Source: Amycolatopsis jejuensis
GTDB lineage: Bacteria; Actinomycetota; Actinomycetes; Mycobacteriales; Pseudonocardiaceae
Direction: 5' to 3'
DNA length: 64,000 bases
NCBI RefSeq assembly: GCF_000717335.1
Contig: NZ_JNYZ01000013.1
Coordinates: forward strand, 124,001-188,000
This document shows positions 38,354 to 47,794 of the stretch, piece by piece. The translations under genes and the position numbers were made by a program. Each line of letters begins with the position of its first letter. Positions within the stretch are counted from its first letter, which is position 1. The notes under the pieces are model-generated. The model did not search any database, was not told where the DNA came from, and was given only the letters and a program-made list of their open reading frames with translations.

Positions 38354-39880
38354 GTGACGCCGCAGGATTGGCCGGGCGACGACCGTCACCCCGGCACGGG
38401 AGCCTCCCGCCGCCAGCCCCCGCCACCCCGCCGCCAGCCAGGCGAGACCCCACCGCGACGAAGAGCAGCGGGCGACCCGGGACGTAGATCACCCGAACAG
38501 CGCACGCCGATCGACCGGGGTGGCCAGGGTGGTTACCGCGACACCGACGCTCGCGACGGCGGGCCCGCCCGGCGGACCGGGGAGTTCCGCACCGGTCGAG
38601 CCGACGACCGCGGCGGCGCCGGGTCGCAGCGGGACCCTGGCGGCCGGGTAGGCGAGTTCCGCGGGGAAACCGGACCGGATCGGCGGACTGGCGACCTTCG
38701 CGCGGCTGATGGGCGGACCGGGGAGTTCCGCCCCGAAGCAGGACCGGATCGGCGGGCCGGTGACCTTCGCGGCGAGGCCGGGTCGGATCGGCCGCATCGC
38801 GACTCCGGCGCCCGGACCGGCGACCTTCGCGCCGAAGCCGGGTCCGATCGGCCCCAGCGCGGTCCACGCGGCGAAAACCCAGGTCAACGCGCCAACCAAC
38901 CCAACCGCGACCCCCGCCGCAGGGCCGAGGACACGCGGCAGATGCCTCGCCGGGTCGGTGAAACCGGCCCGCCCCGGCGGCGGATGACCGGTCCCGAATT
39001 TGCCGAGCAGCCCACCGAGGTCTTCTCCGCGGTCGCCGTATCGGACGAAAAAGACAAAAAACCCAAGCCGCCGCTCGGTAAGGGGGGCGTCGCGATCCGG
39101 ACCGCCGGGGAAATCTTCATCACCCTCGGCGTGGTCGTGCTGCTGTTCATGGTCTACGAGGTCTGGGTCACCGACCTCTTCTCCGCCGAAAAACAGCACA
39201 CCGCGAGCGACCAGCTCGACGGCGACTGGGCCAAGGACCGCACGCTGCATCCCGAGCTGGTCGACGGGAAGGCGTTCGCCCGCATCCACATTCCGTCGTT
39301 CGGCGCGGACTTCAACTTCACCATCCAGGAAGGCACCGGCGAGAACGCACTCGCCGTCGGGCCGGGGCACTACAAGGGCACCGCGCTGCCCGGCGAGCCC
39401 GGCAACTTCGGCATTGCCGGGCACCGGGTCGGCAAGGGCGCGCCGTTCAACGATCTGGACAACCTCGGCTCGTGCGACCAGATCGTCATCGAGACGCACA
39501 CCGATTTCTTCATCTACCAGGTCCTGCCCTACGAGGACGAGATCAAGGGCTGGGCCGCGGGCAAGGGCGCGCAGCCGGAGTGCAAGAACGTGCCGACGCT
39601 GCGCAATACGAGCATTCCGGGCGGCGGCGCGTACGACGAGACGTTCGGCCGCAAGGTCGTGCTGCCGAGTCAGGGCGACGCGGTGAACCCGGTGCCATAC
39701 AAGCCGGCCGGGATCCTGCCGAAGGCGCAGCAGGCGTCGCTGCTCACGCTCACCACCTGCCACCCGCAGTTCTCCGCGAAGGAGCGGCTGATCATCACCT
39801 CGGTGCTCACCCGCCAGGTCCCGAAGACGCAGGTCAAGGACTACACCACGTTGCTGTCGAAGATCGGCGGTGCCTCCTGA
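38354..39880 (+). CDS. Class E sortase with long disordered N-terminus
   Basis: A 508-residue sortase. GTG 38354 has an ideal GGGAGGAG site (an earlier GTG at 38294 is in frame). Residues ~1-215 are Arg/Pro/Gly/Asp-rich with degenerate repeats of the form RTGDLRAEAGSDRP. A membrane helix follows (GEIFITLGVVVLLFMVYEVW, ~255-275), then the sortase domain with His in FGIAGHRVGKG, Cys in SLLTLTTCHPQFSAKERL (TLTTC) and an Arg before the end. Class E sortases attach LAxTG proteins or pilins to actinobacterial walls. The stop overlaps the next small gene by one base. Confidence 0.9.
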   Translation: MTPQDWPGDDRHPGTGASRRQPPPPRRQPGETPPRRRAAGDPGRRSPEQRTPIDRGGQGGYRDTDARDGGPARRTGEFRTGRADDRGGAGSQRDPGGRVGEFRGETGPDRRTGDLRAADGRTGEFRPEAGPDRRAGDLRGEAGSDRPHRDSGARTGDLRAEAGSDRPQRGPRGENPGQRANQPNRDPRRRAEDTRQMPRRVGETGPPRRRMTGPEFAEQPTEVFSAVAVSDEKDKKPKPPLGKGGVAIRTAGEIFITLGVVVLLFMVYEVWVTDLFSAEKQHTASDQLDGDWAKDRTLHPELVDGKAFARIHIPSFGADFNFTIQEGTGENALAVGPGHYKGTALPGEPGNFGIAGHRVGKGAPFNDLDNLGSCDQIVIETHTDFFIYQVLPYEDEIKGWAAGKGAQPECKNVPTLRNTSIPGGGAYDETFGRKVVLPSQGDAVNPVPYKPAGILPKAQQASLLTLTTCHPQFSAKERLIITSVLTRQVPKTQVKDYTTLLSKIGGAS

Positions 39881-40038
39881 TGTACGGCTGGATCTGGCGG
39901 CATCTGCCCGGGCCGTTCGCGGTGAAGATCGCGACCGCGGTCGTGCTGGTGCTCGGCGTCGTGGCGTTGCTGATGTTCGTGGTGTTCCCGTGGCTCGACC
40001 CGTTGCTGTGGTTCAACAACGTGTCGGTGGACAACTGA
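39880..40038 (+). CDS. Small single-helix membrane protein after sortase
   Basis: A 52-residue protein: MYGWIWRHLPGPFAVKIATA, a hydrophobic helix VVLVLGVVALLMFVVFPWLD, and a short tail ending NNVSVDN. Its ATG overlaps the sortase stop (TGATG), so it is translationally coupled. Similar ~50-residue proteins accompany class E sortase genes near crgA in related actinomycetes. No function is known; a sortase accessory is a reasonable inference. Confidence 0.75.
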   Translation: MYGWIWRHLPGPFAVKIATAVVLVLGVVALLMFVVFPWLDPLLWFNNVSVDN

Positions 40039-41018
40039 TCCGGTTCGGCGTCTTCCTCGTCTCCGCACGCTTCCCCGGCCAGGACGACGCCGACGTCCTG
40101 CGGCGTACCGTCCGCGCCGCCGAGGCAGCCGAGGCCGCGGGCTTCGACGACGTCTGGCTCGCCGAACACCACTTCATGCCCTACGGCGTCTGCCCGTCGG
40201 CGATCACGCTCGCCGCACACGTGCTGGGACGGACGGAGCGGATCGGCGTGGGCACCGCGGTGAGCGTGCTGTCCACGACGCATCCGGTCGCGCTGGCAGA
40301 ACAGTGGTCGATGCTCGACGCACTGTCCGGCGGACGCCTGCACCTTGGCGTCGGCCGCGGTGGGCCGTGGCAGGACCTGGAGGTGTTCGGCACCGGATTA
40401 CCGCGCTACGAAAGCGGTTTCGCGGAGTCCCTCGGCCTGTTCCTCACCGCGACCACCGGCCGGGTCTCCGCCGCCGGTGAACATTTCGCCTTCCGCGAGG
40501 TACCGCTGACCCCCGTGCCACACCGCCCGCCACGGGTGGTCGTCGCCTGCGGCGGTCCGACGTCGGCCGCCGTCCGGCTGGCAGCGGACCGCGGTTTACC
40601 GATGCTGCTAGGCCTACACGCCGACGATTCCGAAAAAGCCGCAACCGTTGCCGCGTACGGCAAACCGGCCGCGCACGTGTCAACCGTGCTGTGCCAAGTC
40701 GGCGACAACGCGACGACCCTGGTCCGCCGAACCCTGCCCGGCTGGCTGAAGGACGGCCTCGGCGCACACGTCACGGTCGACGGCCGCCCCGGCCCGTCCC
40801 GCGATCCGGGCGAGTACACCGAACGCCTGTGCGCCATCCACCCAGTCGGCCCGGCCGCCCACTGCGTCGACACCCTGGCCACGAGCCTCCGACGCACCGG
40901 GATCTCCCACGTGATCATGTTCGTGGAAGCCTCCGGCACGACGGAGGGCACGGTGGACAATATCGCCCGCATCGGCGCGGAAATCCTCCCCGAACTCCGC
41001 GGCCAGAGAACGAGGTAA
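40008..41018 (+). CDS. LLM-class flavin-dependent oxidoreductase
   Basis: A luciferase-like monooxygenase (F420- or FMN-dependent). Motifs: GFDDVWLAEHHFMPYGVCPS, GVGTAVSVLSTTHPVALAEQ, LSGGRLHLGVGRGGPW. The only conventional start near the similar region is GTG 40008 (336 residues), 31 bases inside the previous gene. Family N-termini instead suggest starting at CTG 40035, which reads (M)IRFGVFLVSARFPG and overlaps the previous stop as CTGA. Substrate unknown. The gene is not part of the conserved core order here and may start an accessory block. Confidence 0.85.
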   Translation: MVQQRVGGQLIRFGVFLVSARFPGQDDADVLRRTVRAAEAAEAAGFDDVWLAEHHFMPYGVCPSAITLAAHVLGRTERIGVGTAVSVLSTTHPVALAEQWSMLDALSGGRLHLGVGRGGPWQDLEVFGTGLPRYESGFAESLGLFLTATTGRVSAAGEHFAFREVPLTPVPHRPPRVVVACGGPTSAAVRLAADRGLPMLLGLHADDSEKAATVAAYGKPAAHVSTVLCQVGDNATTLVRRTLPGWLKDGLGAHVTVDGRPGPSRDPGEYTERLCAIHPVGPAAHCVDTLATSLRRTGISHVIMFVEASGTTEGTVDNIARIGAEILPELRGQRTR

Positions 41019-41022
41019 GCCC

Positions 41023-41664
41023 CTAGCGCTGGCTCTCCTCGCGACGCAGGCCGATCGCCCCGGCCCACAGCCGGGTCAGGTGATCGATCACCTCGTCCTC
41101 GTCGAAGTTCTCCCCGAGGTACAGCCACACGTGCACCGTTTGCTCGACCATCGCCCCAAGGGCGATCGCGGTCAGCCGGGGCTGCAACGACGGGTCGGCG
41201 AGGCCTGCTTTCTGCAGCCTGCGGATGCCCTCCGCCCCGCGGCTCACGAAGAGCTCGCGCAGCTCGATCATCAGCTTCCGGTACTGCTCGCTCGTGGCGG
41301 ACATGTGGTCGATGAGCCGCATGATCTTCGCCCCCTTGCGCCACGCCGCCAGGTAACGGCGGTTCGCCGCCTCGATCCGCGCATAGGGGTCGCCAGGAGC
41401 GTCGGCACCGATCAGGTTGGCCGCGAACACCTCCCCGATGACGGTGTGCGCGATCTCGCGCAGCAGCGAATCCTTGGAGTCGAAGTAGACGTAGAAGGTC
41501 CCGTGCGAGACCTTCGCGCGTTTGACGACCTCGTCGATGCTCGTTTCGGCGAAGCCCCGCTCTTCGAGCAGCTCCCGGCCCGCCTGTACGAGCATCGCCC
41601 TGGTTCGCTTGCCGCGGGCCGTGGTCGGGGTGGTCACCGAGGGCCTGCGTGTGGGCGTAGCCAT
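41023..41664 (-). CDS. TetR-family transcriptional regulator
   Basis: A 213-residue TetR repressor. ATG 41664. The DNA-binding domain is ARGKRTRAMLVQAGRELLEE, GFAETSIDEVVKRAKVSHGT, FYVYFDSKDSLLREI; the C-terminal ligand-binding part runs to ~205. It lies 131 bases downstream of, and in the same direction as, the five-gene catabolic operon, so it is a plausible regulator of that operon or of the convergent LLM gene. Its own operator is not obvious. Confidence 0.9.
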   Translation of the reverse strand: MATPTRRPSVTTPTTARGKRTRAMLVQAGRELLEERGFAETSIDEVVKRAKVSHGTFYVYFDSKDSLLREIAHTVIGEVFAANLIGADAPGDPYARIEAANRRYLAAWRKGAKIMRLIDHMSATSEQYRKLMIELRELFVSRGAEGIRRLQKAGLADPSLQPRLTAIALGAMVEQTVHVWLYLGENFDEDEVIDHLTRLWAGAIGLRREESQR

Positions 41665-41795
41665 GAATCCGGTCCTAACATCGCGGTGCTGCACGTCTTG
41701 ACCCGACGGCGCAGTCACCTAGGGTAGACCATTCCAGCCTGGCATTCGATGCGGCACGACCCCCTGGACTTGACGTCATCGTCACCACGGTGTGG

Positions 41796-42587
41796 TCATC
41801 TGCCGGTGAACCGGGGAGAGCGTTTGGCGAGGAATGCATCGATCGCCTCGACGTGGTCCTCGCTCAGGAACGTGGAGATCTCGTATCCGGTCGAGGCGTC
41901 GAATGCCGAGTTCAGGCTGTCCTTGACGAGCTTGTTGACGGCGAGCTTGGTGAACCGGGTGGCCAGCGGGGCGCCGGCGGCGAGCCGGCGCGCGAAGGCC
42001 AGTGCGGCATCGGGCAGAGCGTCGTCCGGCACGACGTGGTTGACGAGGCCGAGGCGCTCGGCGTCGGCCGCGGTCAGCGGATCGCCGGTCATCAAGTACT
42101 CCTTGGCCCGGGCGGGACCGACGGCGAGGGGCCACGCGACCACGCCGCCGTCGCCGGCCACGATGCCCGCTCGGACGTGCGGGTCGCCGATCGTGGCGCT
42201 CTCGGCCATGAAGATCACGTCGGAGAAGAGCGCGATACTGGCACCGAGACCGAGGGCGTGCCCGTTGACCGCGGTCACGATCGGCAGCTCGACGTCGAGC
42301 AGGTCCCAGATGAGCTGCCGGGCGTCCCGGCTGAGCTCGGCCAGCCGGTGTGGCGTCCGGAGTGTCTTGAACCAGCGGTAGTCGCCCCCGGCGGAGAACG
42401 CCCGACCGCGGCCGGTTAGCAGGACCGCCCGCGCGTCGTTCTCCTGCTTGAGCTCCCGGAACAGCCGGGTCAGGTCGGAGTGGAGCAGGTCGTCGACGGT
42501 GTTGAGGGCACTGCCGGGATGGTCGACGGTGATGCGGAGGACGTCGTCGTCGTAGGTGACGTCGAGGCACGTGAAGTCGTTGCGCAC
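41796..42587 (-). CDS. Enoyl-CoA hydratase/isomerase family protein
   Basis: A 263-residue crotonase-fold protein. GTG 42587 follows GGAG. The oxyanion-hole segments are LTGRGRAFSAGGDYRWF and AVNGHALGLGASIALFSDVI; the acid/base Glu positions lie in DPHVRAGIVAGDGGVVAWPL. It hydrates or isomerises acyl-CoA thioesters. Last gene of the leftward operon with an acyl-CoA ligase and hydantoinase genes, which suggests CoA-linked breakdown of a cyclic amide or related compound. Its start is overlapped by 118 bases of the preceding gene. Confidence 0.9.
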   Translation of the reverse strand: MRNDFTCLDVTYDDDVLRITVDHPGSALNTVDDLLHSDLTRLFRELKQENDARAVLLTGRGRAFSAGGDYRWFKTLRTPHRLAELSRDARQLIWDLLDVELPIVTAVNGHALGLGASIALFSDVIFMAESATIGDPHVRAGIVAGDGGVVAWPLAVGPARAKEYLMTGDPLTAADAERLGLVNHVVPDDALPDAALAFARRLAAGAPLATRFTKLAVNKLVKDSLNSAFDASTGYEISTFLSEDHVEAIDAFLAKRSPRFTGR

Positions 42588-43399
42588 GAAGGGGAACTCC
42601 CTGCTTCCGGGACGAAATGCATGGTCGGTTGACGGCCCGCGCCCGGCTCGCCTGCGAAGGCCTGCGCGAGGCTCATCCACTCCGCCGCTCCCGGTCCGGT
42701 GAGCACCAGGTCCAGGTCGGCGAGGTGGCGGCGCTGGGTGACGGCGAAGCAGAAGTCGAGCGCGGGTCCGGTGACCCGGCCGGGAGCGTCCGGCGGTCCC
42801 CACGTCCACGGGCCGGCCGGTCCGGTGAGCTCGACCCGGACCGGAGTGTCCGGGGCGGGCCGCCCGTTGATCAGGAAGCTGAACTTGCGGGCGCCGACGC
42901 CGAGGTGCGCGACGTGCCGCAGCCGTTCGGTCGCCCGGATCGGTACCCCGAGCGTGTCCGCGATGTCCACGCCGTGGGCCCAAGTCTCCATGAGGCGGGC
43001 GGTGGCGCACGAGCCGATGCTCATCTCCTGGCTGAACCACGGCACCCGCGATCCCGGGTCGGCGCCGGTGAACGCGCTGATGAGCTCGGCGCGGCCGGAA
43101 GTGAACCAGGACAACAGTTCCGAGCCGCGCCACGAGCGGTAGCGTCCGGCGATCTGGTCCGGGTCGATGCCGTGTTCCTCGATCGTGGCCCGGCCGGCGG
43201 CGAACGCGTCCGGATCGACGAGCGCGAGCCGAGCCTGGTCGTCGAAGAACGCGAGGTGCGAGATCTGGTCGGCAATCGACCAGCCCGGGCTGGGAGTCCC
43301 GGCCTGCCAGCCGGTCTCGGGCAGGTCCTCGACGAGCTCGCGCACAGTTTCGGTCTCCGCGGCGAGATCGTCGAGGAGCACCGGCATCGTCACCGCCAT
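42470..43399 (-). CDS. TIGR03084-type maleylpyruvate-isomerase-fold protein with run-on C-terminus
   Basis: A 309-residue DinB/MDMPI-like metal-binding protein: GWSIADQISHLAFFDDQARL with metal-ligand His, METWAHGVDIADTLGVPI with the second His, and the family ending near AEWMSLAQAFAGEPGAGR (~265). Thereafter the frame runs on through ~40 low-complexity Ser/Thr/Pro residues that overlap the next gene out of frame, so the original stop was probably lost. ATG 43399 overlaps the upstream gene by 10 bases. Such proteins act in thiol-dependent or detoxification steps. Operon context implies catabolism. Confidence 0.78.
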   Translation of the reverse strand: MAVTMPVLLDDLAAETETVRELVEDLPETGWQAGTPSPGWSIADQISHLAFFDDQARLALVDPDAFAAGRATIEEHGIDPDQIAGRYRSWRGSELLSWFTSGRAELISAFTGADPGSRVPWFSQEMSIGSCATARLMETWAHGVDIADTLGVPIRATERLRHVAHLGVGARKFSFLINGRPAPDTPVRVELTGPAGPWTWGPPDAPGRVTGPALDFCFAVTQRRHLADLDLVLTGPGAAEWMSLAQAFAGEPGAGRQPTMHFVPEAGSSPSCATTSRASTSPTTTTSSASPSTIPAVPSTPSTTCSTPT

Positions 43400-45675
43400 G
43401 TCAGTGCGAGCTGCTTGTCGTGGACCGGCGGCAGCTCGCGCAGCGAGACCTCGGTTTCGAGCCGGCAACCGCAACCCGGGCAAACGAACTCGCGGAACAC
43501 CAGGCTCGTCTCGTCGACATACAGTGCCGGGTCCCGCCAGACGCGGTCGGTGGCCGACAGCGGGGTTTCGACCACGTGGGTACCGAGCTTGTAGTTGGCC
43601 TGCGGGTCCGCCAGCCGGTGGCGGCACCGGCCGCACGCGGAGGTGCCGTCCTCGGCGATCACGATGTTCTCGTCCAGCCACCGATGGCCGTCGGGCAGTG
43701 CGGGGGCCGGTGGTTCGGGCATCGGTTCGCGGCCTAGCCGATCGCCTCGCAGCTGCGCCCGCAACCGGGTCGACTGCTCGTGGTCGACGGCGCCGTCGAG
43801 GACCACTGCGCCATAAGTGGTGCGCGCGTGCGCCACGCTCACCAGCCCTTCCGCGACGTCTTCCTCGACGGCGGAGAGATCGCGTTCGAGCGGGTCGCCG
43901 TATCCGCCACCGCCGAACCATCCGAGCGCGTAGACGTCGTTCAGCCCGATCGGCAGCAGCACGGTCTTCGAGTGCGGCCATTCGGTCGTCCCCGCGAGCT
44001 CGTCCTCGTCGACCGGCACCGCCGAGGTGGCGTACCGGTCCCAGACGTCGGAGTCGCGGACGACCTTGTAGTAACCCGCTTTCGCCGGCGACCCGCCGCA
44101 CAGCCCCGCGCCGTTCGGGGTGGCGAGGCCGGAAGCAATGCACATCGCGTACATCGGCTCGGCGGTGTCGTGCGGGACGACAGCGGACTGCGCACCCGTG
44201 CCGCCGCGGAACCGCCCGGCGCCTCCGCTGTCGACGGTTTCCGTGCGGTACAACCACAACAGGGGCTGGTACCACTCCTGGGACTCGACGTTCGCGATCC
44301 GGCACGCCGGGCTGAGCGGCATGCCCGCGGCGTCGTCACCGTCGCCCCAGGAACGGGCGCCGATCCCGCCGGCTGCCTGGTCGAGGGAGAGGGCCAGGGT
44401 CGGCAGCCCGTCGCGGTCGAGTCCGCCGAGGAGCTGGGCGAGCCAGCTCGAGTTCGAGACGGCCAGCAGGTGCTGCTTGTGCTCCGCCGGGCCTGCCGCG
44501 AGCATTTTCGAAATCAACGTCGTCGCGGAGTTGATGTTGGTCCAGCTGGTCTGCGTGACCCCGCCGCCCGAAGCGGCCGGGAACTACGAGGCGATGATCG
44601 TGCCCGGCGTGACCCGGCATTCCAGCACCCGCAGCACGGCTCCCGGCGCCCACGGCATGTCGTGGCACAGCAACGGAAGGACCGCGGCGACGATCGACGC
44701 TTCGGTCAGCGTCCGCGTGCAGTTGAAGAAGCCGGTCTGCGGATCGGCCTCGGTGAGGTCGAAGACGAGCCGGTCGCCGTGCTTCTCCATCGTCATCGGA
44801 AGGGAGTAGAGGCCGCGGTCGCCGTCCTTGGCGCACTCGGCGAAGTGCAGGTGCCGCCAGACCCCGTCCGGAAGGTCCGCCAGCCTGCTGCGCAGCCGGG
44901 TCTCGGTGGAATCCAGGATCCGTGCCATGACAAGGGCTACCTCGTCGGCGCCGTACGCCGCCGCCATCTCGGTGATGCGGGTCGCCGCCACGTGCGTGCC
45001 GCCTACCAGCGCACGCAGGTCCAGTCCGGCGGACAGCGGCATCCGGCTGCGCCGCAGGAACATGTCCTCGACGTCCGCCCGGATCACCCCGCCCTCGACG
45101 TACTTGATCGGCGGCAATGGCAGGCTCTCGCTGAAAACGTCGTCGGCGTCCACGACGAAGCTCGACGGATGCCGCCCGCCGAGGTCGACGAAGTGCAGGG
45201 TCGCCGCGACCCACGCGAAGAGCTTCCCGTCGACGAATACCGGCCGGAGCAGGGCGGTGTCGTTCTGGTGTGCGGCGCCGACCCACGGGTCGTTCACCAG
45301 AAATGCGTCGCCTTCCCGGATACCCGGGTTGGCGCTGCGATGTTCGAGCGTCCACTGGATCATCCGCTGGACGACGCCGCCGTGGACGCTGATGTGCGAG
45401 CCGAGCGCGACGAGATCGCCGCGCGGATCACCGACTGCGGTGTTGAAGTCGTAGGCCTCGGTGACGATGATCGAGCCCGACATTTTCCGGATCGTGGCGC
45501 CGGCCTCGTCGTTGACCTGCGTGAGCTTGTGCGACAGGACGGCGTAGGTGACCGGGTCGACGACGCAGTCCGCCGCCGGGACGAATAGCGCGAGGCTCGG
45601 GTCGATCTGCAGGGCGGACGCGGGTTTGGCCACCGACTCGAACTTGTCCGAGCCCGCGATGGGGTAGCTGGTCAT
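43390..45675 (-). pseudogene. Hydantoinase B/acetone carboxylase-like subunit, split by an in-frame TAG
   Basis: One long frame from ATG 45675 encodes a HyuB/oxoprolinase-B-like protein (DPVTYAVLSHKLTQVNDEAG, SVHGGVVQRMIQWTLEHRSA, FLVNDPWVGAAHQNDTALLR). At 44584-44586 there is TAG in CRVTPGTIIAS-TAG-FPAASGGGVTQTSW; the frame then continues to 43390 with HyuB C-terminal features (GRFRGGTGAQSAVV, GGGGYGDPLERD) and a terminal Cys-rich piece (ACGRCRHRL, FVCPGCGCRLETE) like the acetone carboxylase gamma subunit. Without the stop it would be ~761 residues. Either the gene is broken, TAG is read through, or the base is an error. Confidence 0.85.
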
Positions 45676-45692
45676 GGTGGGACTCCGATCGA

Positions 45693-47792
45693 TCAAGCCG
45701 GGGTGATGACGTAGTTCGCGAATTCGTCGACGCGCAGCCGCTGTCCCGGACGGACCGCCACGGTCGTCGTGGTGAGCTCGACGACGGCAGGCCCGTCGAT
45801 CCGGGTGCCCGGCTGCAATCCGGCCGAGGTGAACACCGGGGTGGGCCGGGACTCCTTCAGCTCGTACCAGTAGACCGACCTTTTCGCGGACGGCTGCGCG
45901 GTTCCCGTCGACAGCGGATGGCGGGCGATGGCCGGTTTGCGCCGGACGCCGTAGGCCTGCACCCGGAAGTTGATGCACTCGACGCCCGCTTCGCGGAAAG
46001 CGCTGCCCTCCCCGTAAAGGCGTTCGTACTGTTGCTCGAACGCATCGACGACCCCCTCGATGGCCGCCGCATCCAGACGCCCGCCTGGTACCGGAACCAC
46101 GACGACATTCGTCTGGGTCGCATACCGCAGCTCGGCGTAGCGTTCGACAACTCGGGCGTCCTCGGCGACGCCGTCCCCGTCGAAGCGCTCACGGGCCCTG
46201 CCTTCGAGTGTGCCGAACACCTCGGCGAGGGCATCGGTGTCGAACGGCGCCTTCATCGGGCTGGACAGTTCGTGAGTGTGGTGTACGTCGGAGCCGGCGA
46301 TGCCCCACGCGGAGAAGACCGACGCCAGCTCGCCGCCGGGAACGACCATGGAGGTGATGCCGAGCTTCGGCGCGTAGGCGGTGCCGTGGAGCGGGCCGCC
46401 GCCACCGTAAAGGAATGCGGTGAAGTCCCGGGGGTCGTGCCCGCGCTCCACTGTCTGCTGGCGCATGGTGTCGGCCATGTGGTTGTCGGCGATCTCGACG
46501 ATTGCCGCCGCGGCCTCCTCGACCGACAGGCCGAGCGGCTTGCCGACCTTCTCCTCGATGGCACGGGGGGCCCCCGCCACGTCGAGCCGCATGCTTCCGC
46601 CGAGGAAGAAGTCAGGGTCGATGAAGCCGAGGACGAGGTCGGCGTCGGTGACGGTGGGGTACTCGCCGCCCTTGCCGTAACAGACCGGGCCGGGGACCGC
46701 GCCCGCGCTTTCCGGGCCGACGCTGAGCAGCCCGGCCACCTCGTCGACGCGCGCGATACTGCCGCCGCCGGCGCCGATCGAGACCACGTCGACGATCGGA
46801 AGGTAGAGCTGATGCTGGTGGACGACCGCGGTCGGGGTGAGCACGGGTTTGCCGTTCACCAGCAGGCCCATGTCGAACGTCGTGCCGCCGACGTCGGTGC
46901 AGATGACGTTCGAGAGGCCCATCGCTTCGGCGAGCACCTTCGCCCCGAGCACGCCGCCCGCCGGACCCGACCCGATGAGGTTCACCGGCCGCGACGTGAC
47001 GTGGACGGAACGGTCCAGCCCGCCGTTGCCCTGCATGACCAGAACGCGATCCGGGGCGAGCCCGCCGGCAGACAGGCGGTCCTCGAGCCGGTCGAGGTGA
47101 GAGCTGGCGACCGGGGCCATCGCCGCGTTGTAGGCCGAGGTCGTCATCCGTTCGTACTCACCCATCTTGGGCGCGAGCTCGCTGGACAGCGTCACCGGCA
47201 GGCCGGGCGCGACCTCGGCCGCGATCTCCCGGACGCGCTGCTCGTGGGCGTCATTCCGGAACGACCACAGCAGACACACCGCCAGCGACTCGGCGCCGGC
47301 GTCGACCAGTTCCGCGACGGTGGCGCGGACCTGGTCCTCGTCGAGCGGAGCCAGCACCTGGCCCTTCCAGTCGACTCGCTCGCGCAGTTCCTTGACCATC
47401 CGGCGGTTACGCGGGATCAGCGGGGTGGGCTTACGGCGTTCGGCGAACCGCCGGAGGCTCTCGGTGCCCAAGCCGTTGGTCCGGCTCGCCGCCCGCGCGA
47501 TGAACATCGTGCTGGCGAATCCCTGTGTCGTGATGATCCCGGTGTTCGCCGCCTGCCCGGTGGCGATCGCGTTGACGACAATCGTTGTCCCGTAAAGGAA
47601 AGCGTCGGTGTCGGACAGCAACCGGTCGTCGATGCCGAGCTTGCCTGCCGCATCGGCCACGCTGTCGAGGACACCCCCGACGAACTCCGGCGGCGTCGAG
47701 GAGCGCTTCCCGATCGTGACCCTGCCGTCCTGGTCCATCACGACGGTGTCGGTGAAGGTACCGCCGGTGTCGGTGCCGATGACGTACGACAT
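45693..47792 (-). CDS. hyuA: Hydantoinase A / 5-oxoprolinase-type ATPase subunit
   Basis: A 699-residue HyuA-family protein (ASKHA ATPase fold). The N-terminal phosphate motif is MSYVIGTDTGGTFTDTVVMD; a second, CTDVGGTTFDMGLLVNG, and the adenosine region SIGAGGGSIARVDEVAGLLS with GAVPGPVCYGKGGEYPTVTD are typical. With HyuB it hydrolyses a cyclic amide (hydantoin, 5-oxoproline) or, in acetone carboxylase, activates a ketone. ATG 47792 begins 2 bases after the acyl-CoA ligase; hyuB follows 17 bases on. Intact here, while its partner carries an internal stop. Confidence 0.92.
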   Translation of the reverse strand: MSYVIGTDTGGTFTDTVVMDQDGRVTIGKRSSTPPEFVGGVLDSVADAAGKLGIDDRLLSDTDAFLYGTTIVVNAIATGQAANTGIITTQGFASTMFIARAASRTNGLGTESLRRFAERRKPTPLIPRNRRMVKELRERVDWKGQVLAPLDEDQVRATVAELVDAGAESLAVCLLWSFRNDAHEQRVREIAAEVAPGLPVTLSSELAPKMGEYERMTTSAYNAAMAPVASSHLDRLEDRLSAGGLAPDRVLVMQGNGGLDRSVHVTSRPVNLIGSGPAGGVLGAKVLAEAMGLSNVICTDVGGTTFDMGLLVNGKPVLTPTAVVHQHQLYLPIVDVVSIGAGGGSIARVDEVAGLLSVGPESAGAVPGPVCYGKGGEYPTVTDADLVLGFIDPDFFLGGSMRLDVAGAPRAIEEKVGKPLGLSVEEAAAAIVEIADNHMADTMRQQTVERGHDPRDFTAFLYGGGGPLHGTAYAPKLGITSMVVPGGELASVFSAWGIAGSDVHHTHELSSPMKAPFDTDALAEVFGTLEGRARERFDGDGVAEDARVVERYAELRYATQTNVVVVPVPGGRLDAAAIEGVVDAFEQQYERLYGEGSAFREAGVECINFRVQAYGVRRKPAIARHPLSTGTAQPSAKRSVYWYELKESRPTPVFTSAGLQPGTRIDGPAVVELTTTTVAVRPGQRLRVDEFANYVITPA

Positions 47793-47794
47793 CT

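Noticed and set aside
41665..41795. TetR operator before the regulator gene
   Set aside because: No convincing inverted repeat of suitable length was found by eye.
44584..44586. Pyrrolysine insertion at the hydantoinase B TAG
   Set aside because: No pyl genes are visible here, the lineage is not known to use pyrrolysine, and TAG also ends genes normally in this window (for example yidD).
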